NCBI GenBank assembly: GCA_937892835.1
Contig: CALBHM010000035.1
Span: 1 to 5,356 of the forward strand
Direction: 5' to 3'
Source: an uncultured Ruminococcus sp.
GTDB lineage: Bacteria; Bacillota; Clostridia; Oscillospirales; Acutalibacteraceae
DNA: 5,356 nt
The notes under the pieces: model-generated
Told to the model about the DNA's origin: nothing
Database searches by the model: none
What the model saw: only the letters and a program-made list of their open reading frames with translations
In this document: positions 5,033-5,356 of the stretch, piece by piece
Layout of the letters: every line of letters starts with the position of its first letter
Numbering within the stretch: position 1 is the first letter of the stretch
Made by a program: the position numbers and the translations under genes

Positions 5033-5356
5033 GTGGATAAGATATATATCAACGGCGGAAAACCGCTCCACGGCGAAGTTACCGTCAGCGGTGCAAAGAA
5101 TGCCGCTGTCGCAATTCTTCCGGCAGTTATCCTTGCGCAGGATGTGTGCAGGGTTGAAAATATCCCCGACATCAGCGATGTTACGATGATGATCAGAATT
5201 CTTCATCAGCTGGGCGCAAAAATTACTAAGGTTGACGCAAACACCTATGATATAGATTCATCAACGATTAATTCATACGTCGTTTCCCACGACATGACAA
5301 AGCATCTCAGGGCTTCATACTACCTCATCGGCTCTCTGCTGGCTCGTTTCGGCAGC
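5033..5356 (+). CDS. murA: UDP-N-acetylglucosamine 1-carboxyvinyltransferase, N-terminal part (runs off the window)
   Basis: MurA transfers enolpyruvate from phosphoenolpyruvate to UDP-GlcNAc in the cytoplasm, the first committed step of peptidoglycan synthesis. The 108 codons present match the family closely. They include the opening KIYINGGKPLHGEVTVSGAKN with K22 and N23 in the positions of the conserved substrate-binding pair, AVAILPA (25-31), the NIPDISDV stretch (43-50), and LRASYYLIGSLLARFG (92-107) with R93 equivalent to E. coli R91. The catalytic Cys (about residue 115-117) lies just beyond the edge, so it cannot be checked; Asp there would predict fosfomycin resistance. The start is GTG, with AAGGAG (5019-5024) eight bases ahead. 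Many Firmicutes carry two murA copies, and which one this is cannot be told from the fragment. About three quarters of the protein is missing only because the window ends. Confidence 0.95.
   Translation, partial: MDKIYINGGKPLHGEVTVSGAKNAAVAILPAVILAQDVCRVENIPDISDVTMMIRILHQLGAKITKVDANTYDIDSSTINSYVVSHDMTKHLRASYYLIGSLLARFGS

Noticed and set aside
4953..5189. Plus-strand open frame beginning in the murA leader
   Set aside because: It overlaps the conserved start of murA in another frame, its ATG has no ribosome binding site at usable distance (AAAGG is 13 bases away), and the product is not recognisable.

Overview
The window looks like ordinary chromosome from a low-to-moderate GC Gram-positive bacterium, most likely a gut-type member of the Clostridia (Ruminococcaceae/Oscillospiraceae-like). 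The grounds are strong AGGAG-type ribosome binding sites, a GTG start on murA, a YetF-type (DUF421) membrane protein, a YdiF-like ABC-F protein, and short GC-rich palindromic repeats built on TTCCCCTTGAGGGGAA, which I remember as common in such genomes. No taxonomic marker gene is present, so this placement is an inference.

Layout: positions 1-372 hold no gene but are packed with two families of small hairpin repeats. Next come three genes on the minus strand. In plus-strand order they are an ABC-F ATPase (454-2364), a MATE-family efflux transporter (2476-3843) and a YetF/DUF421 membrane protein (3957-4643). A long AT-rich intergenic region (4644-5032) separates these from murA, which is on the plus strand and runs off the right edge after 108 codons, just before its catalytic cysteine would be expected.

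Transcription: minus-strand transcription runs yetF-like -> MATE -> ABC-F, but the genes appear to have separate signals. A promoter with perfect -35 and -10 boxes (3932-3960) lies at the very end of the yetF-like gene, and its -35 box contains that gene's stop codon. It would start the MATE message just ahead of a large dyad hairpin (3876-3920). An imperfect intrinsic terminator (2431-2471) follows MATE, and a weaker promoter (2391-2419) precedes ABC-F. murA has a good extended -10 promoter (4903-4931) and a leader of about 95 nt with a small hairpin.

Function: murA makes the first committed precursor of peptidoglycan, MATE exports cationic or drug-like compounds, and ABC-F acts on the ribosome. 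The three need not form one pathway. I found no convincing new multi-gene system. The most interesting material is non-coding: the compensatory base changes in the repeat hairpins and the hairpin leader of the MATE gene.
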